Of a DNA stretch of 64,000 nt, positions 8,985-19,331 are shown piece after piece. The notes under the pieces are model-generated. The model worked only from the letters and a program-made list of their open reading frames with translations. It was not told the origin of the DNA and made no database searches. Origin of the DNA: Flectonema sp. DT1601 (taxonomy: Eukaryota; Euglenozoa; Diplonemea; Diplonemida; Diplonemidae); the NCBI GenBank assembly GCA_964019425.1, contig OZ025817.1, positions 310,001 through 374,000 of the forward strand, in the 5' to 3' direction. The number at the start of each line of letters is the position of its first letter. The stretch's first letter is position 1. Position numbers and translations under genes: made by a program.

Positions 8985-9128
8985 TTCTAATCAAAGACGC
9001 GCATGAATGGACTAATGAGATGCCTTCTGTCCCTACCTACTATCTGGCGAACAGCAGTCAAGGGAACGGACTTGAAACTGTCAGCGGGGAAAGAAGACCC
9101 TGTTGAGTTTGACTCTAGTCGGGTGTGA
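8949..9128 (+). rRNA. LSU (28S-type) rRNA fragment, central/3' region
   Basis: Clear match to a universally conserved LSU stretch: CTCTCTTAAGGTAGCCAAAT, GCGCATGAATGG, AAGGGAACGG, then GGGGAAAGAAGACCCTGTTG and GACTCTAGT. The left junction falls about 20 bases before the well-known R2 retrotransposon target position in 28S genes. The right end is cut into by repeat A. This is a fragment, not a functional rRNA gene. Confidence 0.85.
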
Positions 9129-9348
9129 GTTGAATTTCCAGGTGAGATTTGGACTGTTAGCTTTTGGCTAAGGCCCTCCCTGAAGAGCAAGAACAAAAAA
9201 ACTACTCACACCTGAAGAAAACATACACAAAGAACACACTGTAAGCTGTGTGTGTATTTTGTGTTTGTCAGAACAGGAGAGAAAAGAAAGAATGTCAAGG
9301 TTGGTCACCTTGCCTATCAACGCACAACATTGGTGGTCTCTACTAGTT
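9125..9348 (+). repeat. Repeat A fragment
   Basis: Begins GAGTTGAATTTCCAGGTGAG and runs to CAACATTGGTGGTCTCTACTAG, one end of the roughly 1.35-kb repeat A (full copies at 16,346 and 19,332). The same end is seen at 5,992, 28,127 and 35,090. No coding potential. Confidence 0.8.
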
Positions 9349-9516
9349 GTTTGTTTTTTCTTTAAAAATAAATAAAAAGAATAAAAAAAAAAAAAAAAGG
9401 AATAAACAATGTTATCATTGTTTTTTTTTTTATCGATCGACTATGTCGATTACTTACTATTTTCCGTCCTGGTCAAGACGCTAAACTGATTGTTTTTTCT
9501 TTAAAATAATTAAAAA

Positions 9517-9558
<42 letters not shown>

Positions 9559-9692
9559 AATAAACAATGTTATCATTGTTTTTTTTTTCTATCGATCAAC
9601 TATGTCGATTAATTTCTATTTTCCGTCCTGATCGAGACGCTAAACTGATTGTTTCCTTTTTTTAAATAATAAATAAGAAAAAAAAAAAAAAA
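9349..9692 (+). repeat. Satellite units (about two to three), ending at repeat C
   Basis: Hairpin-satellite units in plus orientation. The last unit is the GATCGAGACGC variant, which is always the one touching repeat C. Confidence 0.75.
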
Positions 9693-10666
9693 AAGAAAAG
9701 AGCATCTCCCTGCTATCCCTCATATCCCCACAATAATATTATACCTTTTCATTTTCTCTTTCCTTTTCTGGTCTTTTTTTTTTCTTTTTTTTCCTTTTTC
9801 ATACAACGTTTTTTATTTATATATATCAGTCATTCCTTTTTTTTGCGAACAAAAAACACCATTTTCTCACCGCCTGAGCAAGGTTACACGATATGTTACT
9901 TTTGCTCGATTTTTTATTTTTTGGAATCGGGGAGGGTGCGATCTGTAAAATTAGGCATAGGGATATACTTTTAAACATGGTAAGTGCTGCTAAAAAGAGA
10001 TAAACGTCTCTTTGCAAGATTTCCTTGGTACTACTCAATGATAAATATTAATCCCAGACCTGGAATGGAAAGATCGAGAAAATCTGAGTAAAAAACACCC
10101 CTAATTTTTTTTTTTTACTAATTTTTTTTCCTTCTCCCGAACTCAAGAGATATGCACCTTTTTGCTAGCTAATCAACCCTAGTAGCAATTATGTAAGGAA
10201 AATGTTGCATCTATATAAAGAAAGTGTTTTCATTAAGTATCAAAGTAGGTCCAAAAAGACAGGTAGTAACAATCTGCCTCACCGGCACATGCTGAGTACT
10301 CTTTAATATATTTTTGCTCGATTATTTTTTCTCTGAATCCCGCTGGGTCAGCAGTGTAAAATTAGACCCTTCGATTAATTTTTAGTTTTGGTACTTGTCC
10401 ACGGCTGAGCTGATTTAGTAAACCACAAAATCTCTTTTCTCAATTCGGGAGACAAGTATGTGATGCCAACCTCCCGATTTCGGACGGAAATGAACCCAAC
10501 GATGCAGCGCATTAAAATGCCGCTTCGATCGAAATTTTTACAATTTTTTTTTGAAAACTTTTTTCAGTGTCCAGAATTTGTTCGCAAAAAAAAGGAATGA
10601 CTGATATATTTTTTTTTTTTTTTTTTTTTTCATGTTTGATTATTTCCTCTTCATTTTTTTTTTTTC

Positions 10667-10698
<32 letters not shown>

Positions 10699-10800
10699 CT
10701 CTGCCTCTCTCTTAATTCTGTTCGTTTCTTTGAAACGAAAATTCATTTGAATATTATTCCTTGGTCAGCAACCATCATTGTCGCCCTTTGGGCCTGTTAA
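9693..10800 (+). repeat. Repeat C, split by a TIR element
   Basis: C/T-rich repeat beginning GAGCATCTCCCTGCTATCC and ending with GTTTCTTTGAAACGAAAATT and GTCGCCCTTTGGGCCTGTTA. Other copies are at 14,417-14,725 (+), 26,322-26,640 (+) and 18,045-18,325 (-). Here 9,826-10,604 is an inserted element. Confidence 0.75.
9826..10604. mobile_element. MITE-like TIR element, about 780 bp, inserted in repeat C
   Basis: Inverted ends begin TCAGTCATTCCTTTTTTTTG and continue GCGAACAAA (9,826-9,853 and 10,577-10,604), about 28 bp, with TATA on both sides, so TA or TATA is the likely target duplication. The comparison copies of repeat C lack this insert. The interior (9,854-10,576) shows no credible gene. 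It includes repeated GCTCGATT phrases. Confidence 0.75.
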
Positions 10801-11487
10801 AAAAAAATAAAAATAAAAAGAAAGTTTACATCGGGAATAGGGCAGGAGCCAAAAGCTCCCAGTCCGTTACTTCCCACTTTATCGAAATTCCCCTGAGTGA
10901 TCCCACTGGATCTCTCATCGTTCATAGTACCTATGTGAAGTTATAAAATCAAAGGTAAACTATGAACTACAAATGACTTAGCCTGTTATTATAATGCCAC
11001 AGGCAGGCCCTGCATTCAGCAACTATCCAGCAGTGCTTGGATGTCCTGATCTTCTTCTAAAAAAAAGAAAGAAAAACAAAACTGTAGCTGGGATCACTCA
11101 GGATCAACAGACTACCAATGCTACCTGTTGTACTTGCTCACTATGGGGGGTGATGCCAAACACCCAGAAGTACTAAACTGCTTTCCTTCTTGCTGCCCAG
11201 GAGTTTCTGACCAGAACTAATAGAAAATAAAAAGTAGATGGGAAACAATAAAAAGTAAAATGGATATAACTGAAGTTAAACAAGACAAATGAAGTAACAG
11301 ACCAGAACAGAAAGAGAATTGTAATAGAAGATTACAAATAAAAAAATGCAAGTATCAACACATTATCAAGATACACCAGCAGCTAACAAACAACATAAAA
11401 TTGAAGATCAGTTGCCAGAGTATTTCAACCATGGTAGAATACTCGCCCCTCTGGCAGGGATTATCCCAGACTTGTCCTTTAATTTAG
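10801..11487 (+). repeat. Short cassette plus repeat A fragment
   Basis: At 10,818-10,890 is the cassette with AGGAGCCAAAAGCTCC, a short palindrome also found at 6,298, 15,940, 16,050 and 26,660. It is followed by a long repeat A fragment (about 10,890-11,485) that stops abruptly where the satellite begins. ORFs here are shadows. Confidence 0.75.
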
Positions 11488-11489
11488 TG

Positions 11490-12848
11490 TAAAAAGAATA
11501 TAAAAAAAAAAAATAAAAAAAAGAATAAACAATGTTATCATTGTTTTTTTATCGTTCGACTTTGTCGACTAAATTCTATTTTCCGTTTTTTTCTCTTAAA
11601 AAATAAATAAAAAGAATTTAAAAAAAAAAAAAAAAAAAAGAATAAACAATGTTATCATTGTTTTTTTATCGATCGATTTTGTCGACTAATTTCTATTTTC
11701 CGTCCTGGTCAGGACGCTAAACTGATTGTTTTTTTTTTTCAAAATTAATAAAAAAAGATTATAAAAAAAAAAAAAAAATAAAAAAAAGAATAAACAATGT
11801 TATCATTGTTTTTTTATCGTTCGACTTTGTCGACTAATTTCTATTTTCCGTTTTTTTCTCTTAAAAAATAAATAAAAAGAATTTAAAAAAAAAAAAAAAA
11901 AAAAAAGAATAAACAATGTTATCATTGTTTTTTTATCGATCGACTACGTCGATTACTTTCTATTTTCCGTCCTGGTCAAGACGCTAAACTGATTGTTTTT
12001 TTTTTTTTTCAAAATTAATAAAAAAGATTATAAAAAAAAAAAATAAAAAAAGAATAAACAATGTTATCATTGTTTTTTTATCGTTCGACTTTGTCGACTA
12101 ATTTCTATTTTCCGTTTTTTTCTTAAAAAATAAATAAAAAGAATTTAAAAAAAAAAAAAAAAAAAAAAGAATAAACAATGTTATCATTGTTTTTTTATCG
12201 ATCGACTTTGTCGACTAATTTCTATTTTCCGTCCCGGTCAAGACGCTAAACTGATTGTTTTTTCTAAATAAATAAAAAGAATAAAAAAAAAAAAAAAAAA
12301 AAAAGATTAAACAATGTTATCATTGTTTTTTTTTATCGATCGACTATGTCGATTACTTTCTATTTTCCGTCCTGGTCAGGACGCTAAACTGATTGTTTTT
12401 TCTTTAAAAAATAAATAAAAAGAATAAAAAAAAAAAAAAAAAAAAAAAAAAGAATAAACAATGTTATCATTGTTTTGTTATCGATTGACTTTGTCGACTA
12501 ATTTCTATTTTCCGTCCTGGTCAAGACGCTAAACTGATTGTTTTTTCTTTAAAAAATAAATAAAAAGAATAAAAAAAAAAAACAAAAAAAAAAGAATAAA
12601 CAATGTTATCATTGTTTTTTTATCGATCGACTATGTCGATCACTTTCTATTTTTCGTCCTGGTCAGGACGCTAAACTGATTGTTTTTTCTTTAAAATTAA
12701 TAAAAAGAATAAAAAAAAAAAAGAAAAAAGGAATAAACAATGTTATCATTGTTTTTATTTTATCGATCGACTATGTCGATTACTTTCTATTTTCCGTCCT
12801 GGTCAAGACGCTAAACTGATTGTTTTTTCTTTAAAAAATAATAAGAAG

Positions 12849-12881
<33 letters not shown>

Positions 12882-12993
12882 ATAAACAATGTTATCATTG
12901 TTTTTTTATCGATCGACTATGTCGATCACTTTCTATTTTTCGTCCTGGTCAAGACGCTAAACTGATTGTTTTTTCTTTAAAAATAATAAAAAG

Positions 12994-13029
<36 letters not shown>

Positions 13030-13823
13030 ATAAACAATGTTATCATTGTTTTTTTTTTCTCGATCGACTATGTCGATCACTTTCTATTTTCCGTCCTGGT
13101 CAAGACGTTAAACTGATTGTTTTTTTTCAAAATTAATAAAAAAGAATACAAAAAAAAATAAAAAAAAAAGAATAAACAATGTTATCATTGTTTTTTTTTA
13201 TCGATCGACTATGTCGATCACTTTCTATTTTCCGTCCTGGTCAAGACGCTAAACTGATTGTTTTTTTTTTTCAAAATTAATAAAAAAGAATATAAAAAAA
13301 AAATAAAAAAAAAAGAATAAACAATGTTATCATTGTTTTTTTTTTTTATTGTTCGACTTTGTTGACTAATTTCTATTTTCCGTTTTTTTTTCTTTTTAAA
13401 AAATAAATAAAAAGAATTTAAAAAAAAAAAAAAAAAAAAGAATAAACAATGTTATCATTGTTTTTTTTTCATCGATCGACTATGTCGATTACTTTCTATT
13501 TTCCGTCCTGGTCAAGACGCTAAACTGATTGTTTTTTTTTTTTCAAAATTAATAAAAAAGAATATAAAAAAAAAAAAACAAAAACAAAAAGAATAAACAA
13601 TGTTATCATTGTTTTTTTTTTATCGTTCGACTTTGTCGACTAACTTTTATTTTCCGTTTTTTTTTCTTTAAAAATAAATAAAAAGAATTTAAAAAAAAAA
13701 AAAAAAAAGAATAAACAATGTTATCATTGTTTTTTTATCGATCGACTATGTCGATCACTTTCTATTTTCCGTCCTGGTCAAGACGCTAAACTGATTGTTT
13801 TTTCTTTAAAATATTAAAAAGGA

Positions 13824-13855
<32 letters not shown>

Positions 13856-14254
13856 TAAACAATGTTATCATTGTTTTTTATCGATCGACTATGTCGATCA
13901 CTTTCTATTTTCCGTCCTGGTCAAGACGCTAAACTGATTGTTTTTTCTTTAAAAAATAATTAAAAGGTTAAAAAAAAAAAAAAAAAAAAAAAAAAGATTA
14001 ATCAATGTTATCATTGTTTTTTTATCGATCGACTATGTCGATCACTTTCAATTTTCCGTCCTGGTCAGGACGCTAAACTGATTGTTTTTTCTTTAAAAAT
14101 AAATGAAAAGAACAAAAAAAAAAAAAAAAAAAAAAAGGAATAAACAATGTTATCATTGTTTTTTTTTTTATCGATCGACTATGTCGATTACTTTCTATTT
14201 TCCGTCCTGGTCAAGACGCTAAACTGATTGTTTTTTCTTTAAAATAATTAAAAG

Positions 14255-14288
<34 letters not shown>

Positions 14289-14410
14289 AATAAACAATGT
14301 TATCATTTTTTTTTCTATCGATCAACTATGTCGATTAATTTCTATTTTCCGTCCTGATCGAGACGCTAAACTGATTGTTTCCTTTTTTTAAATAATAAAA
14401 AAAAAAAAAA
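11490..14410 (+). repeat. Hairpin-rich satellite array, about 21 units
   Basis: Units of about 115-150 bp share AACAATGTTATCATTGTT (stem AACAATG), ATCGACTATGTCGAT (stem ATCGAC), and GTCCTGGTCARGAC (a perfect 6-bp stem when R is G), separated by A runs and T runs of variable length. A second, shorter type (TTCGACTTTGTCGAC, lacking the CCTGGTCAAGACGCTAAACTG part) alternates with the first in places. No ORF is maintained. Confidence 0.9.
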
Positions 14411-14416
14411 AAAAAG

Positions 14417-14730
14417 AGCATCTCCCTGCTATCCTCATATCCCCACAATAATATTATACCTTTTCATTTTCTCTTTCCTTTTCTGGTCTTTTTTTTTCTT
14501 TTTTTCCTTTTTCATACAACGTTTTTTATTTTTATTTTTTTTTTTTTTTTTTTTCATGTTTGATTATTTCCTCTTCATATTTTTCTTTTTCTATTCTTTC
14601 TTTTTTTTTTTTTTTTTTTTTCTCTGCCTCTCTCTCAATTCTGTTCGTTTCTTTGAAACGAAAATTCATTTGAATATTATTCCTTGGTCAGCAACCATCA
14701 TTGTCGCCCTTTGGGCCTGTTAAAAAAAAA
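14417..14730 (+). repeat. Repeat C copy
   Basis: Intact-looking copy from GAGCATCTCCCTGC to CCCTTTGGGCCTGTTA, directly after the GATCGAGACGC satellite variant. No gene. Confidence 0.75.
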
Positions 14731-15008
14731 AAAGGGAAAACCTCTAATTCAACAAAAATAGTTTGCGAAATCGCCAACTCCCTACAAAAAAAAGTTGTCC
14801 ACCAGGACTCGAACTTGACCCAAAAAATTGGCTTGCGGCGGGTTTTTTGTTTTTTAGCCTACCAAGCTGGGAAGAGTGCAAGGGTGGCTTGCGTCCGCCA
14901 AATTCTTGGCGGGACACAAGCCCCCCCCCCCAACCCCCCCCAAGGGGGGGGGAGCCCCTAATAAAAGTCCTGTTCCGTACAAAGTCCAACCTGAAAAAAC
15001 AAATTTGC
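14731..15008 (+). repeat. Dispersed repeat with C/G hairpin, leading into LSU rRNA sequence
   Basis: Second copy of 8,691-8,948, again joined to LSU rRNA at nearly the same point (AAATTTGC then TGATGACTCTC), so the fusion was duplicated as a unit rather than made twice. Confidence 0.75.
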
Positions 15009-15412
15009 TGATGACTCTCTTAAGGCAGCCAAATGCCTCGTCTTCTAATTAAAGACGCGCATGAATGGACTAATGAGATTCCTTCTGTCCCTACCTACTA
15101 TCTGGCGAACAGCAGTCAAGGGAACGGACTTGAAACTGTCAGCGGGGAAAGAAGACCCTGTTGAGTTTGACTCTAGTCGGGTGTAGTTATAGGTGGGAGG
15201 TTTACCAACAATGAAATACCACTACTCTTATCGTCGCTTTACTTATCCAATGATGGGGGAACGGCAGCTGCCTCTTCGGAGGTTAGGGTCCTTTCGGACT
15301 CGTAGCTTTTCCGATTCCAGCGACAAACGGGCTTCGGCTCGACCCCTCGTTTGGAGACACCAGTCAGGTGGGGAGTTTGGCTGGGAGGGCCACATTGACG
15401 AAGGCTTCTAAG
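15009..15412 (+). rRNA. LSU rRNA fragment, about 400 bp
   Basis: Continues further than the 9-kb copy: TTAAGGCAGCCAAATGCC, GACCCTGTTGAGTTTGACTC, ATAGGTGGGAG, GAAATACCACTAC, a variable expansion region, then TCAGGTGGGGAGTTTGGCTG. This order is that of eukaryotic LSU rRNA around the peptidyl-transferase half. It ends at an inversion junction near 15,412-15,425. Confidence 0.85.
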
Positions 15413-15420
15413 ACACGAAC

Positions 15421-15530
15421 CTAAATTGATGATGAGGATCGTTAAGCCACATTTCTAAAGGTCAAGCTTTTACTAACGTGAGAATTTCTGTTCTCGATGG
15501 TTCGAATGTGTCTGACAAAAATTGGAATGC
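15421..15530 (-). rRNA. LSU rRNA fragment, inverted
   Basis: On the minus strand: GAGAACAGAAATTCTC, TAAAAGCTTGA, GTGGCTTAACGATCCT. These match the LSU stretch that normally lies just downstream of the preceding fragment, but in reverse orientation. The rRNA piece is therefore rearranged head to head. The same arrangement is found at 31,935-32,275. Confidence 0.65.
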
Positions 15531-15734
15531 TGCTTGAAGTCTGGTGAATTTTGGTTGGAGGTCTTAGTCTCACTGGTGAACTGCACAGTAACATTTTAAA
15601 GTGATCGATCACACGGGAGGGGTCTTGGTGATTTATTGCAACGGGAATATGTCTCAACTCGACCAGTGGGTGATCAATCCGCCCTTTGACTATGTTTTGG
15701 TCTCATTTTCCGTCATTACGAAAAAGAGAAAAAA
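15531..15734. repeat. Unassigned part of the LSU/tRNA chimeric repeat
   Basis: Shared almost unchanged with 32,276-32,487. No recognised RNA or protein. It contains GATCGATC and a CCAGTGGGTGATCAATCC phrase. Confidence 0.6.
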
Positions 15735-15809
15735 GGATGTCACGGGGTTCGAACCCGAGACCTCCGGGTCATGATTCGGCGGTCATAACCAATAAACCAC
15801 CGGAGCTCC
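15735..15809 (-). tRNA. tRNA-like sequence in the chimeric repeat
   Basis: The minus strand has a D-arm-like GGTGGTTTATTGGTTATGAC and a perfect B box GGGTTCGAACCCC at tRNA spacing, 75 nt in all, with CAT in the anticodon region. Acceptor pairing is partial and the anticodon stem is not clean, so a functional Met tRNA is unlikely. A copy is at 32,488-32,562. Confidence 0.5.
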
Positions 15810-15917
15810 GAAAATTCTGAAGTTTTTCCCGTCATGTTGGGTTGTTTCGAGCGGTTAAATTTTTTGTGATGAGTTGGCGATTTCGCAAACTATTTTTGTG
15901 GAATTAGGGGTTTTCCC

Positions 15918-16140
15918 AAAAAAAATAAAAATAAAAAGAAAGTTTACATCGGGAATAGGGCAGGAGCCAAAAGCTCCCAGTCCGTTACTTCCCACTTATC
16001 GAAATTCGGACACCATGGCTTACAACCCTTCCAGAGGGAAGCACCTGAATTTCGATAGAGTGGGAAGTAACGGACTGGGAGCTTTTGGCTCCTGCCCTAT
16101 TCCCGATGTAAACTTTCTTTTTATTTTTTATTTTTTTAAC
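15918..16140. repeat. Large inverted repeat (foldback), arms about 90 bp
   Basis: The cassette GAAAGTTTACATCGGGAATA through CCCACTTATCGAAATTC (15,935-16,012) recurs inverted at 16,047-16,125 with about 35 bp between the arms. The spacer is a scrap of repeat A (CACCATGGCTTACAACCC). The two arms could fold into one long hairpin. 16,141-16,345 holds nothing I recognise. Confidence 0.8.
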
Positions 16141-16345
16141 AGGCCCAGAGGGCGACAATGACTGTTGCTGACCAAGGAATAATATTCATTCTCGTGAAGG
16201 GATCCAGTTGGATCAAAGGTTTTCTCCCCCCCACTCTATTTATCGTCATTGGTGCGCACCTTCGAACAGGAAGGCCAACACTGACGGAATTTTTTACTTC
16301 TCTTCCCAGGGTTGAACCTTGGGAAAAAAACAAACAATAAACACT

Positions 16346-17692
16346 CAAACCTGTAATGGTTACATTAACTACCATTTCAACAGGTTATTTACTGAAATAT
16401 TTGTTCTAAAAGTTGCTAAGTATTTCTCACTTAGAAATTTTTTATTTTTTTATTTTCAGCTTAATTAGCTACAAATTGTTTCTACTAAGTGTTTCTCACT
16501 TAGATTTTTTTTTTGCTTTTCAGCTCCTTAAAAGCTGCTAAGTGTTTCTGCTAAGTGTTTCTCACTTAGAATTTTATTGTTATGTTCGTTTTCTATCCCC
16601 TCTTCTATCCCTTTTGTTCAAAAAAAGCGGTGAGAAATTTCTCTCATTCATGCTAAGATGCACTCTGAACTTTGATTTTTTGATCTGAGTGTGAGGGAAT
16701 GACCTGTTAGTGCATTGGGCATAAGCTGGGCTGCAGTTTAGATGTCTTAGGTGTTAATAAGGGGTTCCTCTTAGCATTTTTCTTTGTTCCCACCTTATGA
16801 TTTTCTTGAAGAAAAAAAATAGAAGTCATAATGGTGCTTCCCTCTGGAAGGGTTGTAAGCCATGGTGTCCAACTAAATTAAAGGACAAGTCTGGGATAAT
16901 CCCTGCCAGAGGGGCGAGTATTCTACCATGGTTGAAATACTCTGGCAACTGATCTTCAATTTTATGTTGTTTGTTAGCTGCTGGTGTATCTTGATCATGT
17001 GTTGATACTTGCATTTTTTTATTTGTAATCTTCTATTACAATTCTCTTTCTGTTCTGGTCTGTTACTTCATTTGTCTTGTTTAACTTCAGTTATATCCAT
17101 TTTACTTTTTATTGTTTCCCTTCTACTTTTTATTTTCTATTAGTTCTGGTCAGAAACTCCTGGGCAGCAAGAAGGAAAGCAGTTTAGTACTTCTGGGTGT
17201 TTGGCATCACCCCCCATAGTGAGCAAGTACAACAGGTAGCATTGGTAGTCTGTTGATCCTGAGTGATCCCAGCTACAGTTTTGTTTTTCTTTCTTTTTTT
17301 TTAGAAGAAAATCAGGACATCCAAGCACTGCTGGATAGTTGCTGAATGCAGGGCCTGCCTGTGGCATTATAATAACAGGCTAAGTCATTTGTAGTTCACA
17401 GTTTACCTTTGATTTTATAACTTCACATAGGTACTATGAACGATGAGAGATCCAGTGGGATCACTCAGGGTCTAGTAGAGACCACCAATGTTGTGCGTTG
17501 ATAGGCAAGGTGACCAACCTTGACATTCTTTCTTTTCTCTCCTGTTGTGACAAACACAAAATACACACACAGCTTACAGTGTGTTCTTTGTGTATGTTTT
17601 CTTCAGGTGTGAGTAGTTTTTTTGTTCTTGCTCTTCAGGGAGGGCCTTAGCCAAAAGCTAACAGTCCAAATCTCACCTGGTAAACTCAACTC
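16346..17692 (-). repeat. Repeat A, near full-length copy
   Basis: About 1.35 kb, almost identical to 19,332-20,680. One end has three short hairpins built on CTAAGTG/CACTTAG around an AGAAA-type loop (for example near 16,417, 16,497 and 16,552). The other end is CTCACCTGGTAAACTCAACTC. There is no long ORF, and the ORFs of about 60 codons are not conserved as proteins. No TIRs or poly(A) tail are obvious. Confidence 0.85.
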
Positions 17693-18044
17693 GTGTAGAC
17701 AAACACCCGCCGGACATCTGCAGAGCAGCGATCGATGTCGATGTCTTCGTTGTCGAACTTCCTGGCGTTTATGTTTTTGTTTTTAACAACAACACAACAC
17801 CAACTAACAGGTTTGTCTCATTGCCCGTTCTTTCTTGTTTCCCTTTGCCGCCGGAAGAACGAAGGTCGACGGAGGTCCGAAGCATTGCTTGCGATGATGT
17901 TCCGGTATGTGTTGCGTCTCTGTTATTTGTTTGTTTCAACTCAATTGGTTCATCTCAGGTTTTAGAAGTCTTCGTCCTGTTCGTTGGGAAGGGCCTGAAT
18001 CAAAAGTTCACTGCCCCTATTCCTCTCCCAAATTTCTTATTCAT
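17693..18044 (+). other. Unique segment with a 110-120 codon open frame
   Basis: A non-repeat island between repeat A and repeat C. One plus frame is open from about 17,697 to 18,060 (VDKHPPDICRAAIDVDVFVV, later LPPEERRSTEVRSIACDDVP). It has no clear start codon and could be an exon or gene fragment. The ATG-initiated alternative in another frame (17,735) looks less protein-like. Not recognised. Confidence 0.25.
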
Positions 18045-18090
18045 GAATTTTCGTTTCTAAGAAACGAACAGAATTAAGAGAGAGGCAGAG

Positions 18091-18122
<32 letters not shown>

Positions 18123-18440
18123 AAAAAAAAATATGAAGAGGAAATAATCAAACATGAAAAAAATAAAAAAAAAATAAAATATAAATAAAAAACGTTGCAT
18201 GAAAAAGGAAAAAAAAGAAAAAAAAAAAAAAGACCAGAAAAGGAAAGAGAAAATGAAAAGGTATAATATTATTGTGGGGATATGAGGATAGCAGGGAGAT
18301 GCTCTTTTTTTTTTTTTTTTTTTTTTGTTATTTATTATTTAAAAAAAGGAAACAATCAGTTTAGCGTCTCGATCGGGACGGAAAATAGAAATTAATCGAC
18401 ATAGTCGATCGATAGAAAAAAAAACAATGATAACATGGCT
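18045..18440 (-). repeat. Repeat C and one satellite unit, inverted
   Basis: Reverse copy of repeat C with the adjoining GATCG-variant satellite unit (18,345-18,437), ending abruptly at TGGCTTGGCATAG, where the GGCCAGTAAGGCG repeat starts. Confidence 0.75.
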
Positions 18441-19320
18441 TGGCATAGATTTGAGTGACGCCTTACTGGCCTCCTCATCCTCTATGAGTGGTGAGGGGGC
18501 CAGCAATGGTTTTTTTTTTTTTTTCTCTTATTTCTTTTTTTCTTTTTCTTTTACTCTAATATGAAATATTTTTGAACAAAATGTGATTATTAATTTAAAA
18601 AAAAAAAAAAATAATAATAATGTAAATGAATAATAAAAAAAAAAAAAAAAAACATGCCTTGGGAATACAATCAAAGCCCCAATTAATCGGTCCTTTCTTT
18701 TTTCCTTCTTGTCAAGTGATCGCTCCACTCGTCGATCACCAAAACCGATTGTATTTATATCTGTTCTTTCAGAAACTCCTGGGCAGCAAGAAGGAAAGCA
18801 GTTTAGTACTTCTGGGTGTTTGGCATCACCCCCCATAGTGAGCAAGTACAACAGGTAGCATTGGTAGTCTGTTGATCCTGAGTGATCCCAGCTACAGTTT
18901 TGTTTTTCTTTCTTTTTTTTAGAAGAAGATCAGGACATCCTAGCACTGCTGGATAGTTGCTGAATGCAGGGCCTGCCTGTGGCATTATAATAACAGGCTA
19001 AGTCATTTGTAGTTCATAGTTTACCTTTGATTTTATAACTTCACATAGGTACTATGAACGATGAGAGATCCAGTGGGATCACTCAGGGTCTAGTAGAGAC
19101 CACCAATGTTGTGCGTTGATAGGCAAGGTGACCAACCTTGACATTCTTTCTTTTCTCTCCTGTTGTGACAAACACAAAATACACACACAGCTTACAGTGT
19201 GTTCTTTGTGTATGTTTTCTTCAGGTGTGAGTAGTTTTTTTGTTCTTGCTCTTCAGGGAGGGCCTTAGCCAAAAGCTAACAGTCCAAATCTCACCTGGTA
19301 AACTCAACTCAGTCTTTGTC
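18441..19320 (-). repeat. GGCCAGTAAGGCG repeat, short spacer and repeat A fragment, inverted
   Basis: 18,441-18,655 is the reverse of part of 30,050-30,260. 18,656-18,770 is the reverse of 29,940-30,050 and contains GTGATCGAC and GATCAC palindrome halves. 18,770-19,315 is a repeat A fragment. No gene. Confidence 0.75.
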
Positions 19321-19331
19321 AGTATTGGCAT

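Noticed and set aside
10567-10800. Phe-rich ORF in repeat C
   Set aside because: It is a translation of T homopolymers in a non-coding repeat.
11490-14410. CRISPR-like array
   Set aside because: Regular repeats with variable spacers, but the spacers are A/T homopolymers and the DNA is eukaryotic. It is a satellite.
17735-17965. 76-codon ATG ORF in the unique island
   Set aside because: Another frame over the same DNA is longer and more protein-like, though still unproven. I list the island only as a possible fragment.
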